Shown here piece by piece: positions 33,026-42,718 of a DNA stretch of 64,000 bases (position 1 is the stretch's first letter; the number at the start of each line of letters is the position of its first letter). The translations under genes were made by a program, and so were the position numbers. Source of the DNA: Odoribacter sp. Z80 (GTDB taxonomy: Bacteria; Bacteroidota; Bacteroidia; Bacteroidales; Marinifilaceae); contig NZ_QWEL01000005.1 in NCBI RefSeq assembly GCF_009935865.1, positions 1 through 64,000 on the forward strand, read 5' to 3'. Under the pieces are notes generated by a model. That model was not told the DNA's origin. It did not search any database and worked only from the letters and a program-made list of their open reading frames with translations.

Positions 33026-35347
33026 ATGAGGATGATGAGATTCTATGCAGTGATATTCTGGGGAATAATGGTATGGACGGGAATGGAAGTAAGAGCCCAG
33101 GGATATACGGTGTCCCCGGATGTACCGGATTTTACCGAGCTTCGTGCAGGTTGTGTGGTCGCAACCTATGGAAATACCAGAGATCCGTTTCTTTATGAAG
33201 GGATAGTGGAGGACCGCCATAAGATAATTACTGCTCAAGGGAAGGATTTTTATACAGGCGGAGAATTACAATTGTTGCCTCCCGGAGAATCCAGGGTGAT
33301 AAAACTTGGAAATGAACAGGTGGGGTCTGAGGCGGAAAGCATTACATATCATTTTATAGTTGATCCGGAAAAGGCTGTTTTGTTGCTGAAATTTGCCGTA
33401 GTCTTTGTTGACCCCAGCCATAGTCTAAATAACCAGCCCCGGTTTGTGGTTCGCATTATGGATAAGGACGGTAATCTGATAGATGTCTGTGCGGAGTATG
33501 ATGTGTCTGCCCGGGACGGTATTGATGGATTCAGGACTTACGATAAGATTGGGCTGCCTATTCGTTGGCGCGACTGGACGAGTGTGGGTTTGGATATGTC
33601 TGCTTATGCGGGGCAGGAGGTGCAGGTCCAGTTTGTAACTTATGACTGTGCTTTGAGCGGGCATTTCGGATATGCTTATTTTACAGCCTCCTGTATTTCC
33701 CATAAATTGTCTCTGGATGCTTGTGATGGAACACAATTTACCATTGCTGCGCCTACCGGTTTTTCTTCTTATATGTGGCAAGACGGACAGACTGCTTCTG
33801 CCGTAACTTATACTCAGGAGGACGGAGAGAAGGAAATAGCTTGTGAAATTACTTCCGCTACAGGATGTCGGTTTACATTGAGTGCACATGTCACGGCCGA
33901 CCCTGTATTGCCTGATGAAAAGTTTTTTTTCGATACAATTTGTCAGGGGGAATCCTACAAAAAAAATAATTATAATCTTCCTGCGCAGTGGAAGATAGGT
34001 ACTTTTAATTATCTCAACACTTATTTTAGTACGGCAACATGTGGGGAAGTGGGAGAGCTGATGCTTCATCTTACTGTCTTACAGCGCTATTATCCTGTGG
34101 AAGCAGAGCTGTGTCCCGGAGAGAGTTTTGTGGATTATGGGTTCTCGTATGTGAATCCGGCTCCCGGAGAATATAGAGATACGCTGACTTATACTTCGTC
34201 TTCCGGAATTTGTGATAGCGTCGTTACCCTCTACCTGTTGGTATATCCTGAGGTGAAATTGACTTCTGACATAGCAGGAGAGAAATATCCTTGTGCAGGG
34301 ACCACACAGACTTATAAAATATCGGAATCCTGGACTATGGGACAATATGTTTGGGAGTTCCCTCCGGGTTTTGATATTTTAAGCGGACAGGGAACCACTC
34401 AGGTAACTGTTCAGGTCATGGATTTTGCTGAAACCGGTCCCGTCCGGTTGCTGTATGGGAAAGGTGCCTGTGCTACGAGTCCTGACCCCTACATTGTAAA
34501 TCCGCATGGAGCTTATTGGCAGACTGTGATAGATACTTTATGTACCGGAACGGAGTATCATGAGAACGGTTTTGATGTTCCTATCCAGGATTGTCCGGGG
34601 TTCCTTACTTTCGCAAAACGGGGCCGGACTGTGTATGGATGCGATAGTGTGGTGACTTTGCATTTATATGTGTATGAGACGCCTGAAGTTACCCTCAAGA
34701 CTTCGGATAGTGTGATATGTCAGGGAGGGGAAGTGGAATTACAGGCTTGGGGAAGCCGTACAAAGTACATACCTCCGGAACCTCCGGCTGTCAGTATAGG
34801 GGATATTTTCTGTGAGGATGGGACCATTGTTAAATTAAAGGAGTATGCTGCCGGGAATAAAAAGGCCCAGGGCATTGTTTTTTATGTGGATTCTTCCGGA
34901 GAGCATGGTTGGGTGGTGCATATTAAACATCAAAGTAAATCCTGCAAGTGGGGAATCAATACTTATAACATTCCTGATTTGCCTGATTATTATTATTACT
35001 CCAATTCCCGTTTGGATACTGCCGGTTATTTTAATACTTCCCAAATCAGACAAGCCGGTAATGAAGTTGTATATCCGGCAGCTTATTCCGTTGATTTTGC
35101 CGACGGCTGGTATTTGCCGGCCATCGGACAACTTTTGAGAATGTATGGGTATCTGGATGAAATAAATAAGGTTTTGGAGGAAGTCGGAGGAGAGATTTTT
35201 GAGTTTGTTGATACACAATGGTTTTATTGGTCCAGTAGTGAAGGGGGTACAGGACAAGCCTGGGGGCTGGAAGTGAGAGGGCGTCAGATGTTAGGAGATA
35301 AAGCAGCATTAAGTGGCGTGAGGGTGAGGGCTGTGCGTTCATTTTAG
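33026..35347 (+). CDS. Large exported repeat protein ending in a DUF1566-like domain
   Basis: The 773-residue protein has a signal peptide (MRMMRFYAVIFWGIMVWTGM), a galactose-binding-like beta domain (about 60-230), several short repeats with the pattern DTICQGESYKKNNY and CDSVVTLHLYV, the first half of an Ig-like repeat (SDSVICQGGEVELQAWGS, near 565-582) and a C-terminal domain of about 180 residues with GWYLPAIGQL and WSSSE, as in DUF1566/Fibrobacter-type domains. It lacks any T9SS sorting domain at its end. The next gene starts 5 bp later with a homologous domain and then the missing second half of the Ig-like repeat. Confidence 0.75.
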   Translation: MRMMRFYAVIFWGIMVWTGMEVRAQGYTVSPDVPDFTELRAGCVVATYGNTRDPFLYEGIVEDRHKIITAQGKDFYTGGELQLLPPGESRVIKLGNEQVGSEAESITYHFIVDPEKAVLLLKFAVVFVDPSHSLNNQPRFVVRIMDKDGNLIDVCAEYDVSARDGIDGFRTYDKIGLPIRWRDWTSVGLDMSAYAGQEVQVQFVTYDCALSGHFGYAYFTASCISHKLSLDACDGTQFTIAAPTGFSSYMWQDGQTASAVTYTQEDGEKEIACEITSATGCRFTLSAHVTADPVLPDEKFFFDTICQGESYKKNNYNLPAQWKIGTFNYLNTYFSTATCGEVGELMLHLTVLQRYYPVEAELCPGESFVDYGFSYVNPAPGEYRDTLTYTSSSGICDSVVTLYLLVYPEVKLTSDIAGEKYPCAGTTQTYKISESWTMGQYVWEFPPGFDILSGQGTTQVTVQVMDFAETGPVRLLYGKGACATSPDPYIVNPHGAYWQTVIDTLCTGTEYHENGFDVPIQDCPGFLTFAKRGRTVYGCDSVVTLHLYVYETPEVTLKTSDSVICQGGEVELQAWGSRTKYIPPEPPAVSIGDIFCEDGTIVKLKEYAAGNKKAQGIVFYVDSSGEHGWVVHIKHQSKSCKWGINTYNIPDLPDYYYYSNSRLDTAGYFNTSQIRQAGNEVVYPAAYSVDFADGWYLPAIGQLLRMYGYLDEINKVLEEVGGEIFEFVDTQWFYWSSSEGGTGQAWGLEVRGRQMLGDKAALSGVRVRAVRSF

Positions 35348-35352
35348 AAATC

Positions 35353-37809
35353 ATGAAGATGAGATTTTTTATCTTGATATGGTGTCTGTGTTCTTTGGTG
35401 TGTCAGGGACAGCAAAAGAAAATCGGCGATGTAATCCGAAATCCTGACGGTTCCCGGGGAGTTGTTTTCTGGGTGGCTCCTGATGGTTCTATGGGATGGA
35501 TGGTTGCCTTGTACGATTTGCCGGCAAAAAAAGCCTGGGGAGATGATAAAGTGAATGTGCCGGTTTTACCTGACGTGGGGTCCAGTGGCTATCGTGCTGT
35601 GATGCGCGCGCTGTCAGATACTGCGGGATATGGAAATACCGCAAAACTAAGGGAGTTTCAGGGGCCAGGTACTCAATATGCCGCACAATGCGTTGATCTT
35701 GAACAGGGATGGTATTTGCCGGCAGTCGGACAGGTAAGAAAGTTATACACCGTTATGAATGACATTAATCCGGTGTTGATAGGTATTGGGGGCAGTGCTT
35801 TGAAATCTTCTGGTTCTGGCTTTGGGGATTATGTTTATTCTTCCAGTTCGGAAGCAAACACATCTGACCTTTGGGCCTGTTCTTTTGCCGACGGACAGGT
35901 GGGAATCTTGGGGAAGAATGAGTTGTTATTAACCAGGCAGATCCGGACATTTTTTGTCCGGGACGTAGAGTATGATACTACCTTGAATTATCGTTGGAAT
36001 ACGGGCGCTTCTATTCCTTTTATTCTGGATAATCCGAGACAGACCGTACAATATCAGGTAAGTGTTTCTTCTTCTGTTGGGTGTACGAATACTGCTACCC
36101 GTGAAGTATTTGTTTCCTCCCCTGACCCGGTTGTGATTTATGATACGATTTGTGCGGGAGAGGTATACCGGAATAATGGTTTTGAAGCTTCTGTGGCGGG
36201 AACTTATGAACAGGTATTGGAGAATGCGGATGGCTGCGATTTGTATTTGACCCTGAAATTAACGGTTCTGGAACCCGTGGAAACGGTTATATATGATACG
36301 ATTTGTGAAGGAGACCTTTATACGAAAAATAATTTTACAGAATGGGAGGCCGGAGAATATCGGCAGTTATGGCATGGCGTTTTGGGTTGTGATTCACTGG
36401 TTCGTTTGCATTTAACAGTTCTCCCGGCTTTTGAGACCGTGTTGTATGATACCGTTTGTGAAGGAGAGGATTATGACAGGAATGGTTTTTATCTTACCGG
36501 TTTGCAGGTGGGTGGACATTATTTTGAATGGAAAGGGACCTCCCGTTATGACTGTGATTCTGTGGTATATTTGCACTTGACTGTCGCTCCGGTTGGGGAC
36601 ACTCTGCTTTTTGATACGGTATGCGCCGGACAATACTATAAAAAACATGGATTTGAGTATGAGACGGTTATGGACGGACAAATATGCGAACCTTTACACT
36701 TGCGAAGTGACAGAGGCTGTGATTCGCTGGTACGTTTACAGTTGGAGGTATATCCTGCTTATTTCTTTTCTGATGTTCAGGCCATTTGTGAAGGTGAACA
36801 ATTGGAGTTTCGTGGCAGGCTTTTGCAGGAGGCCGGTATTTATGTTGATTCATTAAAGACCGTATTGGGATGCGATAGCATTTATGAATTGCAATTGTCT
36901 GTAAATCCTTTGTTCCGGGATACCTTAAAAGCAGTTATTTGCGAAGGTCAACGTTATCAGAATGCTGGATTCAATGAGAGCGAAGCAGGTTTTTATGAGA
37001 AACATTATAAAACTGTAAACGGCTGTGATAGTATAGTTTGTTTAAATCTTAAGGTAAACTCTTTTTTCACTGGGGGAATATGGTCGGTTTTGGAGGATTG
37101 TGCAACACATTCCTACCGGTTTGAACCGGAGTGGAAAGGGATTCAAACCGATAAAGAAGGATATCGTTTTTTGTGGGATTTCGGTGACGGACAAACAGGT
37201 GAGGGGGAATACCAGCTTCATCAATATGCCGATTCCGGTATCTATCCGGTACGTTTGCAGGTTGTAATTCCCGGAAATTGTTCCGGAGAAGTTCAAATGG
37301 CTCAACAAGTGGCTTATCATTCTTCTGATATTGAGATATATGCTCGTCCTGAAAATGTAGATTCCCATCATCCTCAAATTCATTTGTGGACTGATTCTAT
37401 TCCGGGGATGTCCTATGAATGGGAATTCGGAGATGGACACCGGGCTACGGGGGCAACCGTATTCCATATTTATACTTTTGATGAAGATGTTACTTATGAA
37501 GTGAAGTTAAAGCGGACGAATACCGAGAATTGTTCTGTAGAAGCGGTATTGCCTGTCCATGCTTTTGAATTGATTTCTCCTCCCAATACTTTTTCTCCTA
37601 ACGGGGATGGAGTAAATGATTTTTTTATGAAAGGCTACCGGATAAGGATTATGAATCGGAACGGAGTGGAAATATTTAGAGGGGAAGATGGCTGGGACGG
37701 AACCCGGGAAGGACAGTTTGTGCCTCAGGATACCTACTTTTACGAATTATATTATCGGACATACCAGGGGGAGAGTGTGAAAAGAGGTTATGTCACTGTT
37801 GTAAAATAA
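35353..37809 (+). CDS. T9SS type B substrate with DUF1566-like domain and repeats
   Basis: The 818-residue protein has a signal peptide (MKMRFFILIWCLCSLVCQGQ), an N-terminal DUF1566-like domain (GWYLPAVGQV, YSSSSE), a segment NYRWNTGASIPF that is the second half of an Ig-like repeat, six repeats of about 65 residues with the pattern YDTICEG...NNF...GCDSLVRLHLTV, two PKD-like segments (FLWDFGDGQTG, YEWEFGDGHRA) and a C-terminal gliding-motility type B sorting domain (SPPNTFSPNGDGVNDFF to VKRGYVTVVK). It is exported by T9SS and attached at the surface, probably with the PorP-like protein of the same operon. An adhesin or matrix role is inferred. Confidence 0.88.
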   Translation: MKMRFFILIWCLCSLVCQGQQKKIGDVIRNPDGSRGVVFWVAPDGSMGWMVALYDLPAKKAWGDDKVNVPVLPDVGSSGYRAVMRALSDTAGYGNTAKLREFQGPGTQYAAQCVDLEQGWYLPAVGQVRKLYTVMNDINPVLIGIGGSALKSSGSGFGDYVYSSSSEANTSDLWACSFADGQVGILGKNELLLTRQIRTFFVRDVEYDTTLNYRWNTGASIPFILDNPRQTVQYQVSVSSSVGCTNTATREVFVSSPDPVVIYDTICAGEVYRNNGFEASVAGTYEQVLENADGCDLYLTLKLTVLEPVETVIYDTICEGDLYTKNNFTEWEAGEYRQLWHGVLGCDSLVRLHLTVLPAFETVLYDTVCEGEDYDRNGFYLTGLQVGGHYFEWKGTSRYDCDSVVYLHLTVAPVGDTLLFDTVCAGQYYKKHGFEYETVMDGQICEPLHLRSDRGCDSLVRLQLEVYPAYFFSDVQAICEGEQLEFRGRLLQEAGIYVDSLKTVLGCDSIYELQLSVNPLFRDTLKAVICEGQRYQNAGFNESEAGFYEKHYKTVNGCDSIVCLNLKVNSFFTGGIWSVLEDCATHSYRFEPEWKGIQTDKEGYRFLWDFGDGQTGEGEYQLHQYADSGIYPVRLQVVIPGNCSGEVQMAQQVAYHSSDIEIYARPENVDSHHPQIHLWTDSIPGMSYEWEFGDGHRATGATVFHIYTFDEDVTYEVKLKRTNTENCSVEAVLPVHAFELISPPNTFSPNGDGVNDFFMKGYRIRIMNRNGVEIFRGEDGWDGTREGQFVPQDTYFYELYYRTYQGESVKRGYVTVVK

Positions 37810-37845
37810 GGAATGGTTTCGGAAAGATTGATTTAAGGGGGAATA

Positions 37846-37916
37846 AAAAAACAATCCGAAAAGTTTCAGGTTTCCTGCTTATGCAAGGAGTGCCGGACTT
37901 TTCGGATTGTTTTTCT
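37846..37916. terminator. Bidirectional terminator between the T9SS cluster and the beta-galactosidase
   Basis: ACAATCCGAAAAGT (37851-37864) pairs perfectly with ACTTTTCGGATTGT (37897-37910) around a 32-base loop. A and T runs on both sides serve both strands. Confidence 0.7.
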
Positions 37917-37933
37917 TTTCAAACGGGCGGTTT

Positions 37934-40900
37934 TTATTCTGCCAAGACGGTAATTTCTGCTCCTGATGCAAAATCCTGACCGTTCTGTTCACTCAAAGCA
38001 GTGAAGCGGATATAACGGGCTTTCACCGCTTTGTTGAATTCTACTCGTTTTTCTTTCAGGTTGTTTTCAAAAGTTCCTTTGTGTATGGGGGTACCCCAGT
38101 TTTTTCCGTCCATGCTCACCTGAATACTATAGTCTTTGATGTTTCCGTTAGCGCCATTTTGACGGGGCAGATAGGTGAAGCCTTTGATATGTTTTACTTC
38201 TCCGGCGTCTAAATCTATCCAATGGGGGTGCTTGGCAACAGTAACTGAGTACATGGTGTGCCAAATGGTGTTGGGGTCGCCGTCTGTCAGATGGGAAGCA
38301 TCGCCCTCGCCGGATTCCTGGCTGCTGGCATAAATGACTACGGTTTGGATGCTTTCGATTTTATCGAAAGTCATTTCCACTTTGAGGTCCGGGGTTTCTT
38401 TAAACCAGGCTGTAATTTTGCCTCCGTTGCGGAGGGAAATCGGTTGGGTGTATAATTGGGCTTTCCCCTTGCCTAAGGTGTAATAGATTGCTGCATTTGC
38501 TTTGGAAGAAGAAATCTCAACTACACCGGCCCGGTTACGGGAAACAGACAGTGGAATATCACCGGAAGGGGCGACATTGGCAACTTCAGTTAAATTTTTG
38601 CGGGCAGGCCGGATGATAAAACCGGTATTTCTCTGCTTAGCAAATACACGGTCGGGTTCAAGCGGACCACCCTGTCCGCAGCTGTTACCGCCCAAGCCAG
38701 TTACGGCAGCATCCAAATGTAAATAGGTATCTCCTGCTTCCGGTAGTTGGTAAGGGTGTGACGCTTTTATCAGATCCAGGGCCGAATAAGGAAGAGCCGA
38801 TACGGATAAACGTTCTGTGGCAATAAATACGGCTCCTTCGCCGGCGGGATTAGTCAATGCACACCAGCGTACATCTTCATGATTGGCCATGTCCTGCGGT
38901 TTCGGGAAATTGACAAACTCATCCGTTACGGTGCTTTGATGGTATTCAATGAACTGTCCGGTTTTCCGGTCCGGATAATTGCCAACAGGTCCCCGGCCGT
39001 AATAGGTGAAATGTGTAAATTCTTTCGGAATGCTCATTACGTAACCCAGACGGGGCAATACCAGATTGGGCTGATTGGAAGTAATGCCGGATTGTAATTC
39101 TATGGAACCGTCCGGATAGACTGTCCAGATCTGATTCGTGATAAATTTGAAGTCATCTGGTCCGAAGGCTTTGTCTTCTAATTCCTCGATTTTGTTTTTG
39201 CCTGTACTGGTGCCGCCATGAATTTTAGCTGCATGGGGCGCTTGGGATTCAACGGTAAATGCTAATACGATGGTCCCGTCGGCTTTGGAAATGACTTTAC
39301 TGTTGGTTGCTTTGTGCTGCAGGTTGTGCAGACCGCGTTCAAACCACTGTGAGTAAAACCAGTTGTCGTTGTTGGTGAAAGCCCTGAAAGCGTCCAGTTT
39401 CGGGCCGTTACCCGGCGTGATGACAATATTCCCGTTGTAAGTGAGGGTGTGGATGGTTCCGTTATCCAGATTGAATTTTACTTCAAAATTTTCTCCTTTA
39501 ATGGTCTGAATATTGTCTTTTAAAGCGGATTGAAGTTTTTCGCTACTATGGGCAATACTCCGGATATGTGGACGATGGGTGGCTTCTTTCACCCGGTATT
39601 GTTCTTCAGCCGTAACAAAGCCCTTATTTCCCCATGGCATCTTTTCTTTTAATGTGAATTGGAGTTTGACGAAATATTCGGAACTCTCTTTCAATTGGTT
39701 AAAATCATAGGGGACAGTTACTTGTTTTTTGGTACGGGCCGGAACTGGACCTGTCACCAGATTTCCGGATTCAATCTCTTCCCCGTTTTCATATAAATAC
39801 CATTTTACATCATAGTCGGAAAGGTCTTTAAAATAGTATTTATTGAAGATTTCAAAGGTGCCTTTCAGACTGTCGATGGCATTGATACCGATGTGCTGGT
39901 ATACTTTTTTTACCTCATAATATTGGGGTTTGGCTTCCAAATCACCGAATACAATTCCGTTCATAACAAACTGACCGTCATTCGGAGTATCACCGAAATC
40001 TCCTCCGTAAGCCAGATAGCGTTCTCCTGTTTCGGGGTCATAATTGTACATGGATTGATCTACCCAGTCCCAAATAGCACCTCCGCAGAAGAAATTAGTC
40101 GATTCAATGGCTTCCCAGTAATCAATGAGGTTGCCGACTGCATTTCCCATAGAATGGGCATATTCCGAAATATGGAAAGGGTATTTAATGTTGTAATTGC
40201 CTTTTACAGCTCCACGTATCCAGCCGATAGACGGATATTGGTTGGAACCCATATCTACAATGTCATTATTGCGTTCGTATTGTACCGGACGGGATAAATC
40301 TGATTTTTTCAGCTCATTGTATGCTGCTACAAAGTTTTTACCTGGTCCGGCCTCATTTCCTAAAGACCAGATTACAATGGAAGGATGATTGATGTGACAC
40401 CGTACCATTTCCATGACACGGGCTATGTGGGCGTTTTTCCATTCCACCGGATGAGAAAGAGAGGCTGTGCCGTAATAATATTCATGGGATTCAATATTGG
40501 CTTCATCTTCTAAGTAGATACCATATTTATTGCACAGATAGTACCAGTAAGGATCATCCGGATAGTGGGAATTACGCACGTGATTGATATTAGCCCGTTT
40601 CATTAACATGATTTCATCTTCCATGATTTTCCGGGTAATGGCGTGTCCTACAGCAGGATTGGATTCGTGACGATTGACACCTTTTAATTTTACCGTTTTA
40701 CCATTTACGTAATAATAGCGTCCCGCCAAGCCGAATTCATCCTCAGAAGCCGGTGTGTCTTTGATTTCTACTTTCCGGAAACCGACAATGGTTGAAACGG
40801 TTTCTACTGTCCGGCCTCTGGCATCTTTTAGTTGTGCCACCAATGTATAGCGATGGGGCGTTTCGGAAGTCCATTGGGCAGGTGCTTTTACATGTAGTAC

Positions 40901-41953
40901 AGCTTTGTCCGCCTCTTCAGTCTCACGGGTAGCAATCGGTTTTACGGTTGCTGTTGCAGTCGCATTCGCTACCGGTACGTTTTCATCCGAATATAATTTG
41001 TTGGCATAAAGGCTGTATATTATTTTATATCCTTTAGCGGTTTTTTTCCCGAAATTCCGGACGTCGGCACTAATGTTTAAAGAACCGTCGGTGTAGTTGG
41101 CATCCAGGTCGGGAATGGCTGTCAGGTCACGGATCTGGACCTTGGGAGTCGAGTAGAGTGCCACTGTCCGGAAAATTCCGGGCAACCGGAACATATCCTG
41201 AGCTTCCAGAAAGGAACCGTCAGAGCTGCGGTATACTTCGACTGCTACTGTATTTTTGCCTTTTTGCAGGTAGGGAGTAATGTCAAAGTTTGCCAGATTT
41301 CTCGAATTTTTGGAGAATCCCACATATTTGCCGTTGATCCACAGGTAGAAGAAAGAGTCTACCCCTTCAAAACTGATAAAGATTTCGCGCCCTTCCCAGT
41401 TGGACGGAATGTCAAATTCACGACGGTAAGAACCTACTTCATTCCGGTGTTTATAGGTGGTCCACTGGGTTGGAGGAGTCCGCATGACTCCACCCCGCCA
41501 GTCGTCTACTTTTACACGATGCATGAAGATGACAGGCTGATTCACATAGATGGGTACTCCATACTTCAGGCTACCGTCTTTTTGAATGCCGTAGATGTTC
41601 CAGTTGGAAGGTACAGGTATACATTCCCAGGTAGAAACATTATATTCCGGTTTATAGAAATCTTTAGGACGGGATTCCGGGTCGGGAGCCCAATTGAATT
41701 TCCAGTCTCCATTTAAGGATTGCCAGTATTTACTGTTTTCAGGCAGTACTTTCCGGGCGCTTTCAACATCCTGGAAGGAAAAGAAATAAGCTCGCGGTTG
41801 TTCTTTATTCAGAGCTAAATTTTCGGGCGATTCCCATTCCTTACCGGAAGGAGCATGTACAGAGGCATAGCTATAGCCTTCGAGTGGAGGGTGGTCTGCA
41901 AAACTTTGTAAAGCTAAATGACACAGAATCAATCCTAATGTGATTTTACGCAT
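37934..41953 (-). CDS. Secreted GH2 beta-galactosidase with extra C-terminal domains
   Basis: The start is set at 41953 (MRKITLGLILCHLALQSFA), a signal peptide; upstream residues look spurious. The 1339-residue protein has the LacZ layout: sugar-binding domain, Ig-like domain, TIM barrel with acid/base glutamate in WSLGNEAGPG and the nucleophile in HISEYAHSMGN, a second Ig-like domain and the LacZ small chain domain (YYGRGPVGNYPDRK). About 250 extra residues follow, with a chitobiase-like segment and an F5/8 type C (discoidin) domain near the end (IWHTMYSVT, YIRFTALSE). It should act on galactosides in the periplasm or at the surface. No SusC/D or sulfatase gene is adjacent. The exact substrate is unknown. 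Confidence 0.93.
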   Translation of the reverse strand: MRKITLGLILCHLALQSFADHPPLEGYSYASVHAPSGKEWESPENLALNKEQPRAYFFSFQDVESARKVLPENSKYWQSLNGDWKFNWAPDPESRPKDFYKPEYNVSTWECIPVPSNWNIYGIQKDGSLKYGVPIYVNQPVIFMHRVKVDDWRGGVMRTPPTQWTTYKHRNEVGSYRREFDIPSNWEGREIFISFEGVDSFFYLWINGKYVGFSKNSRNLANFDITPYLQKGKNTVAVEVYRSSDGSFLEAQDMFRLPGIFRTVALYSTPKVQIRDLTAIPDLDANYTDGSLNISADVRNFGKKTAKGYKIIYSLYANKLYSDENVPVANATATATVKPIATRETEEADKAVLHVKAPAQWTSETPHRYTLVAQLKDARGRTVETVSTIVGFRKVEIKDTPASEDEFGLAGRYYYVNGKTVKLKGVNRHESNPAVGHAITRKIMEDEIMLMKRANINHVRNSHYPDDPYWYYLCNKYGIYLEDEANIESHEYYYGTASLSHPVEWKNAHIARVMEMVRCHINHPSIVIWSLGNEAGPGKNFVAAYNELKKSDLSRPVQYERNNDIVDMGSNQYPSIGWIRGAVKGNYNIKYPFHISEYAHSMGNAVGNLIDYWEAIESTNFFCGGAIWDWVDQSMYNYDPETGERYLAYGGDFGDTPNDGQFVMNGIVFGDLEAKPQYYEVKKVYQHIGINAIDSLKGTFEIFNKYYFKDLSDYDVKWYLYENGEEIESGNLVTGPVPARTKKQVTVPYDFNQLKESSEYFVKLQFTLKEKMPWGNKGFVTAEEQYRVKEATHRPHIRSIAHSSEKLQSALKDNIQTIKGENFEVKFNLDNGTIHTLTYNGNIVITPGNGPKLDAFRAFTNNDNWFYSQWFERGLHNLQHKATNSKVISKADGTIVLAFTVESQAPHAAKIHGGTSTGKNKIEELEDKAFGPDDFKFITNQIWTVYPDGSIELQSGITSNQPNLVLPRLGYVMSIPKEFTHFTYYGRGPVGNYPDRKTGQFIEYHQSTVTDEFVNFPKPQDMANHEDVRWCALTNPAGEGAVFIATERLSVSALPYSALDLIKASHPYQLPEAGDTYLHLDAAVTGLGGNSCGQGGPLEPDRVFAKQRNTGFIIRPARKNLTEVANVAPSGDIPLSVSRNRAGVVEISSSKANAAIYYTLGKGKAQLYTQPISLRNGGKITAWFKETPDLKVEMTFDKIESIQTVVIYASSQESGEGDASHLTDGDPNTIWHTMYSVTVAKHPHWIDLDAGEVKHIKGFTYLPRQNGANGNIKDYSIQVSMDGKNWGTPIHKGTFENNLKEKRVEFNKAVKARYIRFTALSEQNGQDFASGAEITVLAE

Positions 41954-42064
41954 GATTTTCTTTTTTATGATGATAAATATTCTTTTTATTTCCGGCACAC
42001 GTTAGAAATACAATATTCGCTAAAATCTCCCGTTTTGCCAAATCATTTCTTAAAAATGACAGCA

Positions 42065-42108
42065 AAAAACAAACGCTAAATAAATGATTTGTCATTTATT
42101 TAGCGTTT
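42065..42108 (-). terminator. Terminator of tRNA-Arg
   Basis: A perfect 17-bp stem (42071-42087 with 42092-42108, loop of 4) is followed on the minus strand by a T-rich tail. Confidence 0.8.
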
Positions 42109-42116
42109 TGTCTTGG

Positions 42117-42188
42117 TGATCCCGTGGGGACTCGAACCCCAATCAAAGGAACCGGAATCCTTCATTCTATCCATTGAACTACGGAACC
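42117..42188 (-). tRNA. tRNA-Arg (anticodon CCG)
   Basis: A 72-nt cloverleaf with acceptor GGTTCCG/CGGGATC (two G-T pairs), anticodon stem AAGGA/TCCTT with loop TTCCGGT, and T arm TGGGG/CCCCA with TTCGAGT. The anticodon CCG reads arginine codon CGG. The discriminator A is followed by CCA in the genome at 42116-42114, unlike the other two tRNAs here. Confidence 0.93.
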
Positions 42189-42204
42189 AAATGCAGTGCA
42201 AAGA

Positions 42205-42240
42205 TAATAAAAAAAGAAAAAGGGGACAAAAGTCCCCTTT
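42205..42240 (-). terminator. Terminator of the ExbB/ExbD operon
   Basis: AAAGGGGAC (42219-42227) pairs with GTCCCCTTT (42232-42240) around a 4-base loop. On the minus strand it is followed by a long T-rich run. Confidence 0.75.
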
Positions 42241-42250
42241 ATTTTTTAAA

Positions 42251-42718
42251 TTACTTTGCTTTTTTAACGCTACCGTAATTTACTCTCAAAGAGTTTGCTT
42301 TACGTAACTCCTGTTTGATATCGGTAACAATACCCATTGTTACATTTCTGTCTACCTTCAGGTTGTTTGTAATGCTGTTTCTATCCTCTTCTTTTCTGGC
42401 TTCACGTTCAGCAGCAATGAAAGCTCCTAATTCCTGCAAAGTGGCAAAGCGATCATTTAACTGAATACGGGGTTCTGTTCCGTAAGCTCCTTGATAGGCA
42501 TCTGTCGGTTTTCCGATGTAGATGTTGCTGACCAAAGATTTCTTTTCCAGTTTTACCGTTTGCGTAGCCTGAGGCATTGCATTGCTTACCATAAGTGAAA
42601 CTTCCCGCATGGTCGTTGCTACCATGAAGAAGAACAGCAACATAAACACAATATCGGGTAGAGAAGCCGTAGAAATAGCAGGTGTCTCTTTTTTACCGTC
42701 TTTTTTAAATTTTGCCAT
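42251..42718 (-). CDS. exbD: ExbD/TolR-family proton-channel protein, second copy
   Basis: The 155-residue protein has a short cytoplasmic N terminus, one transmembrane helix (about 24-43) with the conserved channel aspartate in LPDIVFMLLFFF, and a periplasmic domain. Its start codon shares one base with the stop of the upstream ExbD gene (TAATG), so translation is coupled. With ExbB it forms a proton-driven motor that energises TonB or a TonB-like partner. Two consecutive ExbD genes are usual in Bacteroidetes. No TonB gene is adjacent here. Confidence 0.9.
   Translation of the reverse strand: MAKFKKDGKKETPAISTASLPDIVFMLLFFFMVATTMREVSLMVSNAMPQATQTVKLEKKSLVSNIYIGKPTDAYQGAYGTEPRIQLNDRFATLQELGAFIAAEREARKEEDRNSITNNLKVDRNVTMGIVTDIKQELRKANSLRVNYGSVKKAK

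Noticed and set aside
42065-42108. 17-bp inverted repeat considered as a mobile-element end
   Set aside because: With a 4-base loop and T-rich tail right after tRNA-Arg it is best explained as the tRNA terminator.
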